From: Cutibacterium equinum
GTDB lineage: Bacteria; Actinomycetota; Actinomycetes; Propionibacteriales; Propionibacteriaceae
Length of the DNA stretch: 64,000 nucleotides
NCBI RefSeq assembly: GCF_028021195.1
Contig: NZ_CP115668.1
Location: 1 to 64,000 of the forward strand
Reading direction: 5' to 3'
The notes beneath the pieces were generated by a model, which made no database searches, was not told the origin of the DNA, and saw only the letters and a program-made list of their open reading frames with translations. How positions within the stretch are numbered: the stretch's first letter is position 1; each line of letters opens with the position of its first letter. A program made the translations under genes and the position numbers. Shown here in pieces: positions 24,050 through 32,657 of this stretch.

Positions 24050-26515
24050 TCACTCGTCGGCCAGCGCCTCAGTGGGGGCAGCCTTGGCGGCGCGTCGGCC
24101 CGGAAGCACCGAGGCGAGACAGGAGGCCGCCAAACAGATGGCAACGAGACCGAGGGTCCACGGCCAGTCGATCGAGAAGTGCACCGGAACCGCATCCGAG
24201 GCCAACCGGAATACCGTTCGGATACCCAGCCAGGCGAAGTAGAACCCCGCCACCATGCCGACGATGACACCGATCATGCCGACCTGGATCGACTCGTAGA
24301 GCATCATGAGCCGTAGTCCACGCCGCTGCATGCCCATGGCTCTCAGCAGTGCAGACTCGCGCCGTCGCTCCAGTACCGACAGACTCAAGGTGTTGGCCAC
24401 GCCGATGAGGGCGATGAGCACGGCAACACCCAACAGGGCTGTCATGACGATGAGCAAGGCCTTGAGGATCATCTCGATGATGCCGCCAATGAGGGCGCCG
24501 CCAGCGATCTCCACGTTTTCGGACGACGTGGACATCATCACCGTCAGCGTTGAGGCCAGATTGCTCCGGTCCTCGAGATGAATCCAGGCAGCCTGATTGC
24601 CAGCGGAGGGCACGATCTGCCTCATGTCCTCCTCGGTGACCAGGACGTCCTCGAAGGAGAGTCCGTTGACCTTCTTGACCTTGAGGGTCACCGTTCCCTT
24701 GGCAGACCGGAAGTCCAGCGTGCTCGGCCGGTGACCCTCCGACGACATCAACGCGACCCCGGGCTCCATTTCCTTGGCAATCGAGGGCGCGACCTTGGAG
24801 ATCTCGTCCTTGTCGGCCGACATGATGCGTGTTTCGTCAAGGATCTCAGTCTGGACGAACCCACCCTTGAGGATGACGGAGTCCTTGACGTTCGGCAGGT
24901 CCTGCACCTTCTTGACGGCCGCCGGATCGAGGGTCCCCACCGTGGCCTTGTCGGCGTTCGGGTCATAGCTGGGTTCGTTCGTCACGGTGATGTCGATCGG
25001 GTAGTACTCGTCGATCAGATCCATGACCGTCGTGCGCGTCGTGGAAATGCCGACCTGCAGGGTGACCGACAGCCCAATGGCCAGCATGAGCGCCACCGCC
25101 GTCAAAGAGGTACGCGTCGGGTTGCGGGTGGCATTGGACGTCGACAGCCGGGCCGTCGGCCCCAGCGGACGCAGCAGGAATCCAAATGCCTTGATGAGCC
25201 ACGGCACATACAACGGTGTGGCGATGAGCAGTGCGAGGGACAGGAACATGGCCGACAGGACGGCCCACGCCATGATCCGCGTGCCGTGACCGGTGATCGC
25301 CGCCACGGAGGTGACGATTCCGGCCACTGCAAGAAGGGAACAGATGATGATCCTTGCCAGACCGACACGGCGCTTCTGCTCAACGGTCGGGACCGGGCGC
25401 AGCGCTTCCAGAGGAGCCACGCGAGTAGCGCGAAGCGCTGGCAGGAAGGCGGCCAGAACGGTGACGACGACGCCAATGAAGAACTCAATGACGATATCGA
25501 CCCAAGGCCATTCCAACCCGAAGGCCAAGGCCCCCGTGTAAGCCGAGCCAGCGACCGTCAACAGGATTCCGAGCACGACGCCCAGGGCCGATCCGATGGC
25601 ACCCAGCAAGATGGCCTCGCCGAGAACTCGTTTCCGCACCTGGCCGCTCGACGCCCCGACAGCCCGCATGAGGCCGATCTGACGACGTCGCTGGGCCAAC
25701 AAGATGAGGAAGGTCGTCGTGATGATGATCGCGCCCACCAGCAGAGCGATGGCTCCGAAGACCATGAGGAGATACTTGGTGACGTCGAACCCCTTGGCCA
25801 GATCAGTGACGGTCTTCTTCTGATGATCGGCCGCGGTTTCGATCGTCGAGCCGTAATCCTTGCCGGTGTTGAACTTGGGGGCGCCCTTGACGGTGGGCAG
25901 GCTCTTCTCAAGGTTGGTGACGAGCTGTTCGGGAGTCGTCCCGGCCTTGGCCTTGACGATCCAAGTGTTGGGGAATTGAAGGATGTCTTCGCTGGTGTAG
26001 GCCGGGGCGGTCTGCAAGGCCTTCGCATCATCGGTGATTCCCACCACGGTAACGTCGTTACCGCTTGCGGAGATCGTGTCTCCGACCCCGACGTGCAGAC
26101 TCTCGGCCGCCGCCTTGGACAGCGCGATCTGACGGGGTCCTGATGGCCAGTTACCCGAGGTCACGGAGGACCAACGGAACGGTTCTGCCGGTGTCGTGTG
26201 GACATCAAGCATCGTGGAGTCCTGGCCGTGGGAGGCGACCATCGAGGTTGACTGGACGATATCGACGGTCTGAACTCCGGGAGTGTCGCGAATTCCCTGA
26301 GTGATGTCCTTGGGATCGGCCTCACCATCGGCGTTGTAGACGACGACGTCAGCCTTCGAGGTGGCGACCGCCTGTTCCTTGCCGAGGGCTGTTCCCTGCG
26401 TTCGGACGAACATCGAGATGCCGACGAGGAACCCGACCGACACCGCGATGGCAATGAGGGTTGCGGCCATCCTGCCTGGATGGTGACGCAGCTCCCTGAG
26501 AGCTTCGGTGAACAT
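24050..26515 (-). CDS. FtsX-like ABC transporter permease
   Basis: An 821-residue permease with two FtsX domains. The N-terminal helix (RMAATLIAIAVSVGFLVGIS) is followed by a large extracytoplasmic MacB-PCD-like domain (about residues 40-240), a first set of three helices (YLLMVFGAIALLVGAIIITT onward), further helices in the centre, a second extracytoplasmic domain, and a last three-helix FtsX block (MILKALLIVMTALLGVAVLIALI). Such proteins extract lipids, lipoproteins or antimicrobial peptides from the membrane. It overlaps the ATPase gene with ATGA, so the two make one exporter. The linked LuxR-type regulator suggests stress control. Confidence 0.9.
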   Translation of the reverse strand: MFTEALRELRHHPGRMAATLIAIAVSVGFLVGISMFVRTQGTALGKEQAVATSKADVVVYNADGEADPKDITQGIRDTPGVQTVDIVQSTSMVASHGQDSTMLDVHTTPAEPFRWSSVTSGNWPSGPRQIALSKAAAESLHVGVGDTISASGNDVTVVGITDDAKALQTAPAYTSEDILQFPNTWIVKAKAGTTPEQLVTNLEKSLPTVKGAPKFNTGKDYGSTIETAADHQKKTVTDLAKGFDVTKYLLMVFGAIALLVGAIIITTTFLILLAQRRRQIGLMRAVGASSGQVRKRVLGEAILLGAIGSALGVVLGILLTVAGSAYTGALAFGLEWPWVDIVIEFFIGVVVTVLAAFLPALRATRVAPLEALRPVPTVEQKRRVGLARIIICSLLAVAGIVTSVAAITGHGTRIMAWAVLSAMFLSLALLIATPLYVPWLIKAFGFLLRPLGPTARLSTSNATRNPTRTSLTAVALMLAIGLSVTLQVGISTTRTTVMDLIDEYYPIDITVTNEPSYDPNADKATVGTLDPAAVKKVQDLPNVKDSVILKGGFVQTEILDETRIMSADKDEISKVAPSIAKEMEPGVALMSSEGHRPSTLDFRSAKGTVTLKVKKVNGLSFEDVLVTEEDMRQIVPSAGNQAAWIHLEDRSNLASTLTVMMSTSSENVEIAGGALIGGIIEMILKALLIVMTALLGVAVLIALIGVANTLSLSVLERRRESALLRAMGMQRRGLRLMMLYESIQVGMIGVIVGMVAGFYFAWLGIRTVFRLASDAVPVHFSIDWPWTLGLVAICLAASCLASVLPGRRAAKAAPTEALADE

Positions 26516-27570
26516 CAGCCCTCCAACCCGGCCATCGCCTCATTGACCGCTTCGGCGGTGGGGGAGGTGATGTCGTCGACGATGCGGCCATCCAGCAGCA
26601 TGAGGGCACGATCAGCATAGGAAGCAGCCTTGGCATCGTGGGTGACCATGATGATCGTCTGTCCCAGATCGTCGACGCAATGGCGCAGATACGTCAGCAG
26701 GTTCGCTCCCGACTTGGAGTCCAGGGCGCCGGTGGGCTCGTCGGCGAAGACGACGTGCGGTTTGGTGATCATGGCTCGGGCACAGGCGACGCGCTGTTGC
26801 TGACCACCTGACAGCTCCGAGGGACGGTGCTTGAGACGATCAGCGATGCCCAGGCCGGTGACGAGTTGATCCCACAGGGCCTTGTCAGGTTTACGCCCGG
26901 CGAGGTCGAGGGGGAGCCGGATGTTCTCCTCGGCGGTGAGCATTGGCAGCAGGTTGAACGACTGGAAGATGAAGCCGACATTGTCGCGGCGCAGGGTCGT
27001 CAGCTTGGAATCGGGAAGACCCGAGATTTCCTGGCCAGCGAGGAACACTCGACCGGAGGTGATGCGGTCCAGGCCGGCGAGGCAGTGCATGAGGGTCGAC
27101 TTGCCGGAGCCCGACGGGCCCATGATCGCGGTGAAGGTGCCGCGAGTGAAGCGAACGTGGACCGAATCCAGGGCGGTGACCCGGGTCTGCCCGTCCCCAT
27201 AGATCTTGGTGAGGTCGATACCAGCGGCAGCGTCAGTCTCGAAGGGGGTGTCCAGCAAGCCAGGAGCCAGACCATCAGGACGGGCTGGGTTGGCAGCGTG
27301 GGAAGGCTGGGCGGGCGCAGCCTGTGCCGGGAAGGCCCCGGCGGCCTGTGCGGATTGAGGATCAGGAGACTGTGGGTGTCCCCATGGCTGACCTGGCTGA
27401 CCGCCCTGCTGCTCAGCGGGCTGGGGTGAGGGCGCGGCCCACTGCGATGGGGCACTGTGCTCAGACGGGCCACCGTGTCGCGGTGGCGTGAAGGACCCCG
27501 GCTCGCTCGGGGCCGCATGGCTCGGCTGCCAGGGCTCGTCAGATTCGTAGGGTCGGTTGTGCTCGCTCAT
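26515..27570 (-). CDS. ABC exporter ATP-binding protein with long Pro/Gln-rich N-terminus
   Basis: A 351-residue MacB/LolD-type ATPase. The first ~105 residues are rich in Pro, Gln, Ala and Ser and look disordered, which is unusual for this family. The ATPase domain has Walker [11 protein letters not shown]-loop FIFQSFNLLPMLTAEEN, signature LSGGQQQR, Walker B VVFADEPTGALDSKSG and VTHDAKAASYADR. It drives the FtsX-like permease that follows. ATG 27570 is chosen because AAAGG lies 5 bases upstream; ATG 27582 is in frame but lacks a ribosome site. Confidence 0.92.
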   Translation of the reverse strand: MSEHNRPYESDEPWQPSHAAPSEPGSFTPPRHGGPSEHSAPSQWAAPSPQPAEQQGGQPGQPWGHPQSPDPQSAQAAGAFPAQAAPAQPSHAANPARPDGLAPGLLDTPFETDAAAGIDLTKIYGDGQTRVTALDSVHVRFTRGTFTAIMGPSGSGKSTLMHCLAGLDRITSGRVFLAGQEISGLPDSKLTTLRRDNVGFIFQSFNLLPMLTAEENIRLPLDLAGRKPDKALWDQLVTGLGIADRLKHRPSELSGGQQQRVACARAMITKPHVVFADEPTGALDSKSGANLLTYLRHCVDDLGQTIIMVTHDAKAASYADRALMLLDGRIVDDITSPTAEAVNEAMAGLEG

Positions 27571-27693
27571 GATGCCTTTCATGGTTCCCGGAGGGGCATT
27601 GACGGGCGCCGGACGCCCGTCACCTTCGGCGACGTGAAGATACTGTGAATATCAGACGTGTCCAATGCCACGCATATGTATGGTTTGGAGTTG

Positions 27694-28350
27694 TCACATG
27701 AGGCCGACTTGATGGGCAAAAAGCACGAGGCCAACCCGGTCTCGGCACTCCAATTTCGATAATAGTCGACCGATGTGAGTTTTCACGGTCCCCTCTGCCA
27801 TGTAGAGGGTTTGGGCGATCTCGGCGTTCGTCGCCCCCTTGGCTATCTCCACCAGCACCTCCCGCTCGCGGTCCGTGAGCACCGACAGCCTCTCGTCGGC
27901 TGTGTTGGGGTCGTTGGGCAGGGTGGGGACGACGTGGTCGAGCAGGCGTCGAGTGGCTGACGGGGCCACGACAGCGTCACCAGCGGCGACATTGCGGATC
28001 GCGCTCAACAGCTCGGCGGGTCGGGCGTCTTTGAGGAGGAATCCCGAGGCGCCGGCCTTGAGAGCGGCATAGACATACTCGTCGAGGTCGAAGGTGGTGA
28101 GAATGAGCACCTTGGTGTCCAGCGGGGACGCCGTGATACGGCGAGTGGCCTCGACGCCGTCCATCTGCGGCATCCGGATGTCCATGAGGGCGACGTCGAC
28201 AGGTGTTCGACGCAGCACGTCAAGGGCTTCCACACCGTTTGACGCTTCCGCGACGACCTCCATGTCATCCTCGGACTCGATGAGCATACGGAACCCCGAA
28301 CGGACCAGGGATTGGTCGTCAACGAGGATGACGCGGATCGGATCGGGCAT
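27694..28350 (-). CDS. NarL/LuxR family response regulator (orphan here)
   Basis: A 218-residue two-component regulator. The receiver domain has DDQ at the acid pocket, the phospho-acceptor Asp in VALMDIRMPQMDG, T in LILTTFDLD and the Lys in FLLKDARP. The C-terminal LuxR helix-turn-helix reads LTDREREVLVEIAKGATNAE and VKTHIGRLLSKL. It lies directly upstream of the ABC exporter on the same strand, which is probably its target. No kinase is adjacent; the nearest one is the NarL-type kinase at 41112-42467 on the far side of the glycan island. Confidence 0.92.
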   Translation of the reverse strand: MPDPIRVILVDDQSLVRSGFRMLIESEDDMEVVAEASNGVEALDVLRRTPVDVALMDIRMPQMDGVEATRRITASPLDTKVLILTTFDLDEYVYAALKAGASGFLLKDARPAELLSAIRNVAAGDAVVAPSATRRLLDHVVPTLPNDPNTADERLSVLTDREREVLVEIAKGATNAEIAQTLYMAEGTVKTHIGRLLSKLECRDRVGLVLFAHQVGLM

Positions 28351-28428
28351 GGCACCTCCAAGTGCTCGTCAGTCGAAGCTTACCGACCGCGTGTCCCACA
28401 GGATCAACGCGTCAAGACGTGATCACGC

Positions 28429-29253
28429 TCAACTCTTGACTGCTCCCTCCGAGATACCGGCAATGAGTTGCTTGGCGCCCACGGCGAAGACGAACAGCAG
28501 CGGGACGACGGCGATGAGCGAGGAAGCCATGAGCATGCCGTAGTCGGTGCCGTGTGCTGTCTTGAGTTGGCTCAATGCCACCTGCAGAGTCAACTTGCTG
28601 GGATCGTTGAGGACGATGAGGGGCCACATGAAGTCGTTCCACGAGCCGATGAAGGTGAATATTCCCAGGAATGCCAGGGCAGGACGGATGATGGGCAGGC
28701 ACACGTGCAGGTACTGGCGCCAGAACCCGCAGCCATCCAGGGTTGCGGCCTCCATCAGTTCTTTCGGGATGGCGTTGGTGGAATATTGCCGCAGCCAGAA
28801 CACCCCGAATGAACTGGCCAGGGAGGGCACGATGACGGCCCTGAGATCGCCCACCCATCCGATCTTGCTCATGAGGACGAACTGGGGGATCGTCGCCAAC
28901 TGGGTGGGCAACAGGAAGGTCGCCAGGACGATGCCGAAGAGCACCTTCTTGCCGGGGAAATCGAACTTCGAGAAGGCGAAGGCTGCCAGCGAGGAGATGA
29001 ACAGTACGAGCACCGAAACCGTCAGCGCCACCACGGCCGTGTTGGCCATGGCTGCCCAAATGTTGATCTTCTCGGTGATGGTGTGGATGTTCTCGCCCAG
29101 ACGGTCGCCAGGGGTGAGCACTGGCGGGTACTTGTAGATCACCGAGGAGGGTCGGCTGGCCAGTACGAACATCCAGTAGAACGGGAACAGTGAGATCAAC
29201 CCGCCCAGGATGAGGAACAGGTGCCGCAAGGCCGCGTGTACGTGCCGTCTCAT
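28429..29253 (-). CDS. carbohydrate ABC transporter permease (MalG type)
   Basis: A 274-residue CUT1 permease with six helices and the EAA loop MEAATLDGCGFWRQYLHVCLP. It overlaps the MalF-type gene with ATGA at 29250-29253, which fixes the start. The frame is open far upstream but that part is the shadow of its partner. It forms the import channel for the glycan island together with the next gene and lacks a dedicated ATPase. Confidence 0.92.
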   Translation of the reverse strand: MRRHVHAALRHLFLILGGLISLFPFYWMFVLASRPSSVIYKYPPVLTPGDRLGENIHTITEKINIWAAMANTAVVALTVSVLVLFISSLAAFAFSKFDFPGKKVLFGIVLATFLLPTQLATIPQFVLMSKIGWVGDLRAVIVPSLASSFGVFWLRQYSTNAIPKELMEAATLDGCGFWRQYLHVCLPIIRPALAFLGIFTFIGSWNDFMWPLIVLNDPSKLTLQVALSQLKTAHGTDYGMLMASSLIAVVPLLFVFAVGAKQLIAGISEGAVKS

Positions 29254-30218
29254 CGTGCCACCTCGCGATCGTGCTCGCGAGTGACGAGCCAGTTGATGAT
29301 CGAGAAGAACAGGACGACGACGAAGACTCCCCATGCGATTGTCGCGCCGTAGCCGTACCGGTTCTCCTGGAAGGCCACCGAGTAGAAGTAGAGCACCATC
29401 GTCAGACCGGAGTTGTTGACCCCACCCGCCGAGGCTGCCCCGCTGGATTGGGAGCTGGTGAGAACCTGGGCCTCGGTGAAGCTCTGCAGGGAACCGATCG
29501 TCGACATGAGGGTGATGAACAAGACGATGGCTCGAAGCTGCGGCAAGGTGACGTGGAAGAACGTCTGCCACCCGTTCGCCCCGTCAATGGCGGCTGCCTC
29601 GTACTGACTCTTGTCGATGGCTTGCAGCCCGGCCAGGATGAGCAGGGCGTTGTAGCCGACGAATGACCACACCGTCAGCGATGAGATCGCGACCTTGATG
29701 CCCCATTCGTTTTGCAACCAGGCGATGTTCGACTGGCCCAGCACGTTGCGGATGGCGTTCGCGAGCCCGAACTGGCTGGAGAAGATCGAACTGAACAGAA
29801 TGCCCATGGCCACCATCGACGTGATGTTCGGCACGAGGTAGATGACCCGGTACGTCGTGGAGAACCGCATCGTCTTGTTCAGCATGAGGGCGACGATTGT
29901 GGCGAGGATGAGCGTCGGGATCGTGCCCATGGCCCACAGAATGAGCGTGTTGCCCAGCGACTTGTAGAACAGATGGTCGCTGATCAGATACCGGAAATTC
30001 TCCAAACCGACGAACTTGGCGCCCCCCAACCCTGACCAATCGGTGAACGCGAGCAACAGGGTGAAGATCATCGGTGCCGCCGCGAAGATGAGGAAGAAGA
30101 AGAAATACGGACTCAACGCGGCGTATATCGGTAGGGCTTTGCGCATTCGCCGGCCCACAGATGAGCGACGTAACTCATCTGTGGGCACGGCATCAATCAT
30201 GGTGTTCGCAGAATTCAT
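29250..30218 (-). CDS. carbohydrate ABC transporter permease (MalF type)
   Basis: A 322-residue CUT1 permease: basic cytoplasmic N-terminus, about six helices, and the EAA loop YEAAAIDGANGWQTFFHVTLP. It contains a Ser/Gly/Ala-rich external loop (SSQSSGAASAGGVNNSG) between late helices that is longer than usual. The gene lies 30 bases after the binding-protein stop. Likely substrate is a mannose-containing oligosaccharide, inferred from the neighbouring hydrolases. Confidence 0.92.
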   Translation of the reverse strand: MNSANTMIDAVPTDELRRSSVGRRMRKALPIYAALSPYFFFFLIFAAAPMIFTLLLAFTDWSGLGGAKFVGLENFRYLISDHLFYKSLGNTLILWAMGTIPTLILATIVALMLNKTMRFSTTYRVIYLVPNITSMVAMGILFSSIFSSQFGLANAIRNVLGQSNIAWLQNEWGIKVAISSLTVWSFVGYNALLILAGLQAIDKSQYEAAAIDGANGWQTFFHVTLPQLRAIVLFITLMSTIGSLQSFTEAQVLTSSQSSGAASAGGVNNSGLTMVLYFYSVAFQENRYGYGATIAWGVFVVVLFFSIINWLVTREHDREVAR

Positions 30219-30248
30219 CTCACCACAGAACTTACTGGGGCAACTGCC

Positions 30249-31553
30249 TCACTTGACGGTCAGATGCAGCTGCTTGGCGATGCGCTTGGCCTCGGAGACG
30301 GCATCCTTCCAGGCGGCCTCCGCGTCCTTGCCGGAGGACTCGACCTGCTCGAGCTGGGCCGCGAACGGGGCGGACACGGTACCGGAGTTGGCATCCTCGT
30401 AGAGCGGGCGCACCGTCTTGGCAGCCTTTCCGAAGACCTCCGCGGCATGCTGACCGCCGAGGAACTCCACCGGCCCGGACACCTTCGGGTCGTCATAGGC
30501 CTTGGGAGACACGGGGAAGTTGCCATTGTGGACGTACTCGCGTACCTGGGACTCCACGCTCAGCAGCTCGCGGATCGCCGCGAAGGAGGCCTTGGGATCG
30601 GATGCGCCGGCAGGAATGGACAGGAACGAGCCGCCCTGGTTGATGGCTGCTCCGGGGTGGGCGCAGACGCGCCACTTGCCCTTGGTCTCGGGAGCGTCAA
30701 CCATGAGGTCAGCCAGGTGCCAGGAGGCGCCGAAGTCGGCGGGCAGACGTCCCTCATTGACCGCGGCGGCCGAATCAGAGGTGTTGGACTTGATCGTGGC
30801 GACAATACCGGCCTTGAATGCCTTGATAGCCAGATCCCAAGCATTGCGAATGTGGTCCTGATCGCCGATGAAGTTCTTCTTCTCGTCGATGAAACCCTTG
30901 CCAGATTGCGGCCAGATCGTGCCGAACATGCCCACCGAGTTACGCACCAGGAAAGTGTCCTTTTTGGCGGCCAGCAGTTTGGTGCCGAACTCGATGAAGT
31001 CCTCCCAAGTGGTGATCTGGGCAGCGACCTCGTCAGGCTCGGAGGGCAGTTTGGCCTGCTCGAAGATGTCGGCGCGGTAGAACAGGGCGGTCGGGCCGAT
31101 GTCGGAAGGAATACCGAGCTGCTTGCCGTCGACGGTGGTGGCTTGAGCCCACTTCCAATCCAGGAAGGTGGGCTTGAGGTCCTTGGCACCCAGGGTGTTG
31201 AGGTCGGCGAAGTAGTTGGCGTGGTCGCGGAAGAAAGCGATGTCCTCACCCTTGACGCCGGTGATGTCGGGCAGTCCGGAACCGGCGGTGAAGGTTGTGG
31301 TGAGCTTCTGCTTGAAATCGCCGCCGATGACGTCCTGACGCACGGTGTAGGACGAGTTGGCCTTGGTGACGGCAGCCAGCGTCTGCTTGTCGAATCCCTC
31401 CGGCCAGATCCAGAGGACGAGCTTCTTGGCGTCACCGTTGCCCTTGTTGTCGGTGGGCTCGTTGGACGTGGAGCAGCCGGTCAATGCCGACGCTCCCACC
31501 ATGCTCAGGCCAGCAATACCGCCGGCAAGTAGATGACGACGCGACAGATTCAT
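30249..31553 (-). CDS. sugar ABC transporter substrate-binding lipoprotein of the glycan island
   Basis: A 434-residue solute-binding lipoprotein. The signal has a twin-arginine-like SRRHLLAG start and lipobox LTGC (Cys27). The mature part shows the extracellular-binding family 1 pattern (KLVLWIWPEGFDKQTLAAV, SGLPDITGVKGEDIAFF, TWEDFIEFGTKLLAAKKD). ATG 31553 has GGAGGG 5 bases upstream. Transcription starts in the long divergent gap shared with the DeoR gene, so control by that repressor is likely. Confidence 0.92.
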   Translation of the reverse strand: MNLSRRHLLAGGIAGLSMVGASALTGCSTSNEPTDNKGNGDAKKLVLWIWPEGFDKQTLAAVTKANSSYTVRQDVIGGDFKQKLTTTFTAGSGLPDITGVKGEDIAFFRDHANYFADLNTLGAKDLKPTFLDWKWAQATTVDGKQLGIPSDIGPTALFYRADIFEQAKLPSEPDEVAAQITTWEDFIEFGTKLLAAKKDTFLVRNSVGMFGTIWPQSGKGFIDEKKNFIGDQDHIRNAWDLAIKAFKAGIVATIKSNTSDSAAAVNEGRLPADFGASWHLADLMVDAPETKGKWRVCAHPGAAINQGGSFLSIPAGASDPKASFAAIRELLSVESQVREYVHNGNFPVSPKAYDDPKVSGPVEFLGGQHAAEVFGKAAKTVRPLYEDANSGTVSAPFAAQLEQVESSGKDAEAAWKDAVSEAKRIAKQLHLTVK

Positions 31554-31904
31554 GAGGTCCCTCCTTGGGGTTGAACGGGAATCGCCACTGACAAAATCGC
31601 TCAATAATGTCCATTGTGGTGGCGGGTCTCGAACCGATCCTCGGTGGTGTGAACACCGTCTGAGGGGTTTTCGGCTCAGCCACCCGCCGGGGTTTCAGGG
31701 TGTCACGACTGTGTGCAGCTGAGGTTAACTGTAGGTGATCTCCAGGGAACAACCTTGCCAATGCTTGATTCGAACGGGGCTGAGCTGACCGGGTGGGGTC
31801 GGCTCTTGGGGCCACTGTAGCGGCCAGGGGTGAGGAAATGACGCAAATTGATCGAATTGACGAAAATCTATGGACCTGTGGCTGTGGGTCGGTACCATGG
31901 CCGT
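31554..31904. promoter_or_regulatory. divergent control region of the glycan island
   Basis: This 351-bp gene-free stretch separates the minus-strand importer operon from the plus-strand DeoR-hydrolase operon and must hold both promoters. It contains a tRNA-like fold (31617-31688), the short palindrome GGTGTGAACACC (31646-31657) and, close to the DeoR start, a direct repeat AATTGA (31846-31851 and 31855-31860) in the AT-rich stretch CAAATTGATCGAATTGACGA, a candidate DeoR operator. No open reading frame here looks real. Confidence 0.5.
31617..31688 (-). other. tRNA-Val(CAC)-like fold, T-arm incomplete
   Basis: Read on the minus strand, 72 nt begin GGCGGGT (31688-31682), which pairs with ACCCGCC (31627-31621) ahead of a 3' ACCA. 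Inside are a perfect 4-bp D-type stem (CTGA 31679-31676 with TCAG 31663-31660) and a perfect 5-bp anticodon-type stem CGGTG/CACCG around the 7-nt loop TTCACAC, with T at position 33 and CAC as anticodon (31651-31649). GGTTCGAG follows, but no 5-bp T stem can form and the D-loop lacks GG. It would lie in the 5' leader of the importer mRNA. It is not a standard functional tRNA. Confidence 0.3.
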
Positions 31905-32657
31905 ATGCTCAAGGCCGCTCGTCACGACGCGATCGTCGAACTGCTGCGGGGCCGATCTGCCATGCGAACCGTCGACATCGCTCGGGATCTCAACGTGAGT
32001 GTGGCCACGGCCCGGCGTGACTGCATCGCTTTGGAGGACAAGGGCATCATCGAGCGCTCCTGGGGTGGCGTCCAGCTCGTCACGAGTGTGGACGATCACT
32101 TCGGTGACGTGATGAATCACCACAGTCGCGCCAAGGCTGCAATCGCCCGGGAGGCCGCCGAACTCGTCCACGACGGCGATACCGTCATCATGGACATCGG
32201 CACCACCGTCCATCATCTGTCGGGGCTGCTCGCCGAGCGCTCCATCACCGTCCTCACGGCGTCCCTACCGGTCTTTGAAGCTCTCAAGACTGCCCCGGAC
32301 GTCACTGTGATCGTGCTGGGAGGAGTGTGGTCGGAGCGCTACCAGTGCTTTGACGGTCAGTTCGTCGCTGATGCGCTGACTCACCATCAAGCCGACCTGG
32401 CTTTCCTGGGTTGCTCCGGGGTGAGCGTCAACGGCCGGGTGCGTGACACAAGCCGCTCCCAGGCGCAGATCAAACAGGCAATTGTCGCTGCAGCGAGTCG
32501 AAGCTACCTGCTCGTCGACTCCGAGAAATTCCCAGGTGTCGGGGCACATTCCCCCTTCACCATCGACGGCGTCAGTGGGATCATTACAAACGGGCCACTG
32601 CCGCCGGACGTCAACGCTCACTGCGAATCAACAGGCATGGAGGTCGTCATCGCATGA
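31905..32657 (+). CDS. DeoR family transcriptional repressor
   Basis: A 250-residue DeoR-type regulator, the usual family length. The N-terminal winged helix is RHDAIVELLRGRSAMRTVDI followed by ARDLNVSVATARRDCIALED, and the C-terminal sugar-phosphate-sensing domain has DGDTVIMDIGTTVHHL, AFLGCSGVSVNGRVRD and YLLVDSEKF. It starts the hydrolase operon with an ATGA overlap to the GH4 gene and probably senses a phosphorylated sugar made by the island enzymes. ATG 31905 matches the family start; no strong ribosome site is visible. Confidence 0.88.
   Translation: MLKAARHDAIVELLRGRSAMRTVDIARDLNVSVATARRDCIALEDKGIIERSWGGVQLVTSVDDHFGDVMNHHSRAKAAIAREAAELVHDGDTVIMDIGTTVHHLSGLLAERSITVLTASLPVFEALKTAPDVTVIVLGGVWSERYQCFDGQFVADALTHHQADLAFLGCSGVSVNGRVRDTSRSQAQIKQAIVAAASRSYLLVDSEKFPGVGAHSPFTIDGVSGIITNGPLPPDVNAHCESTGMEVVIA

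Noticed and set aside
28351-28428. Direct repeats at the borders of the glycan island
   Set aside because: I compared this end with 41083-41111 and saw no duplicated att-like sequence or integrase, so no integration mechanism is claimed.
30264-31532. 422-codon plus-strand frame
   Set aside because: It is the shadow of the binding-protein gene, whose signal peptide and lipobox are clear.
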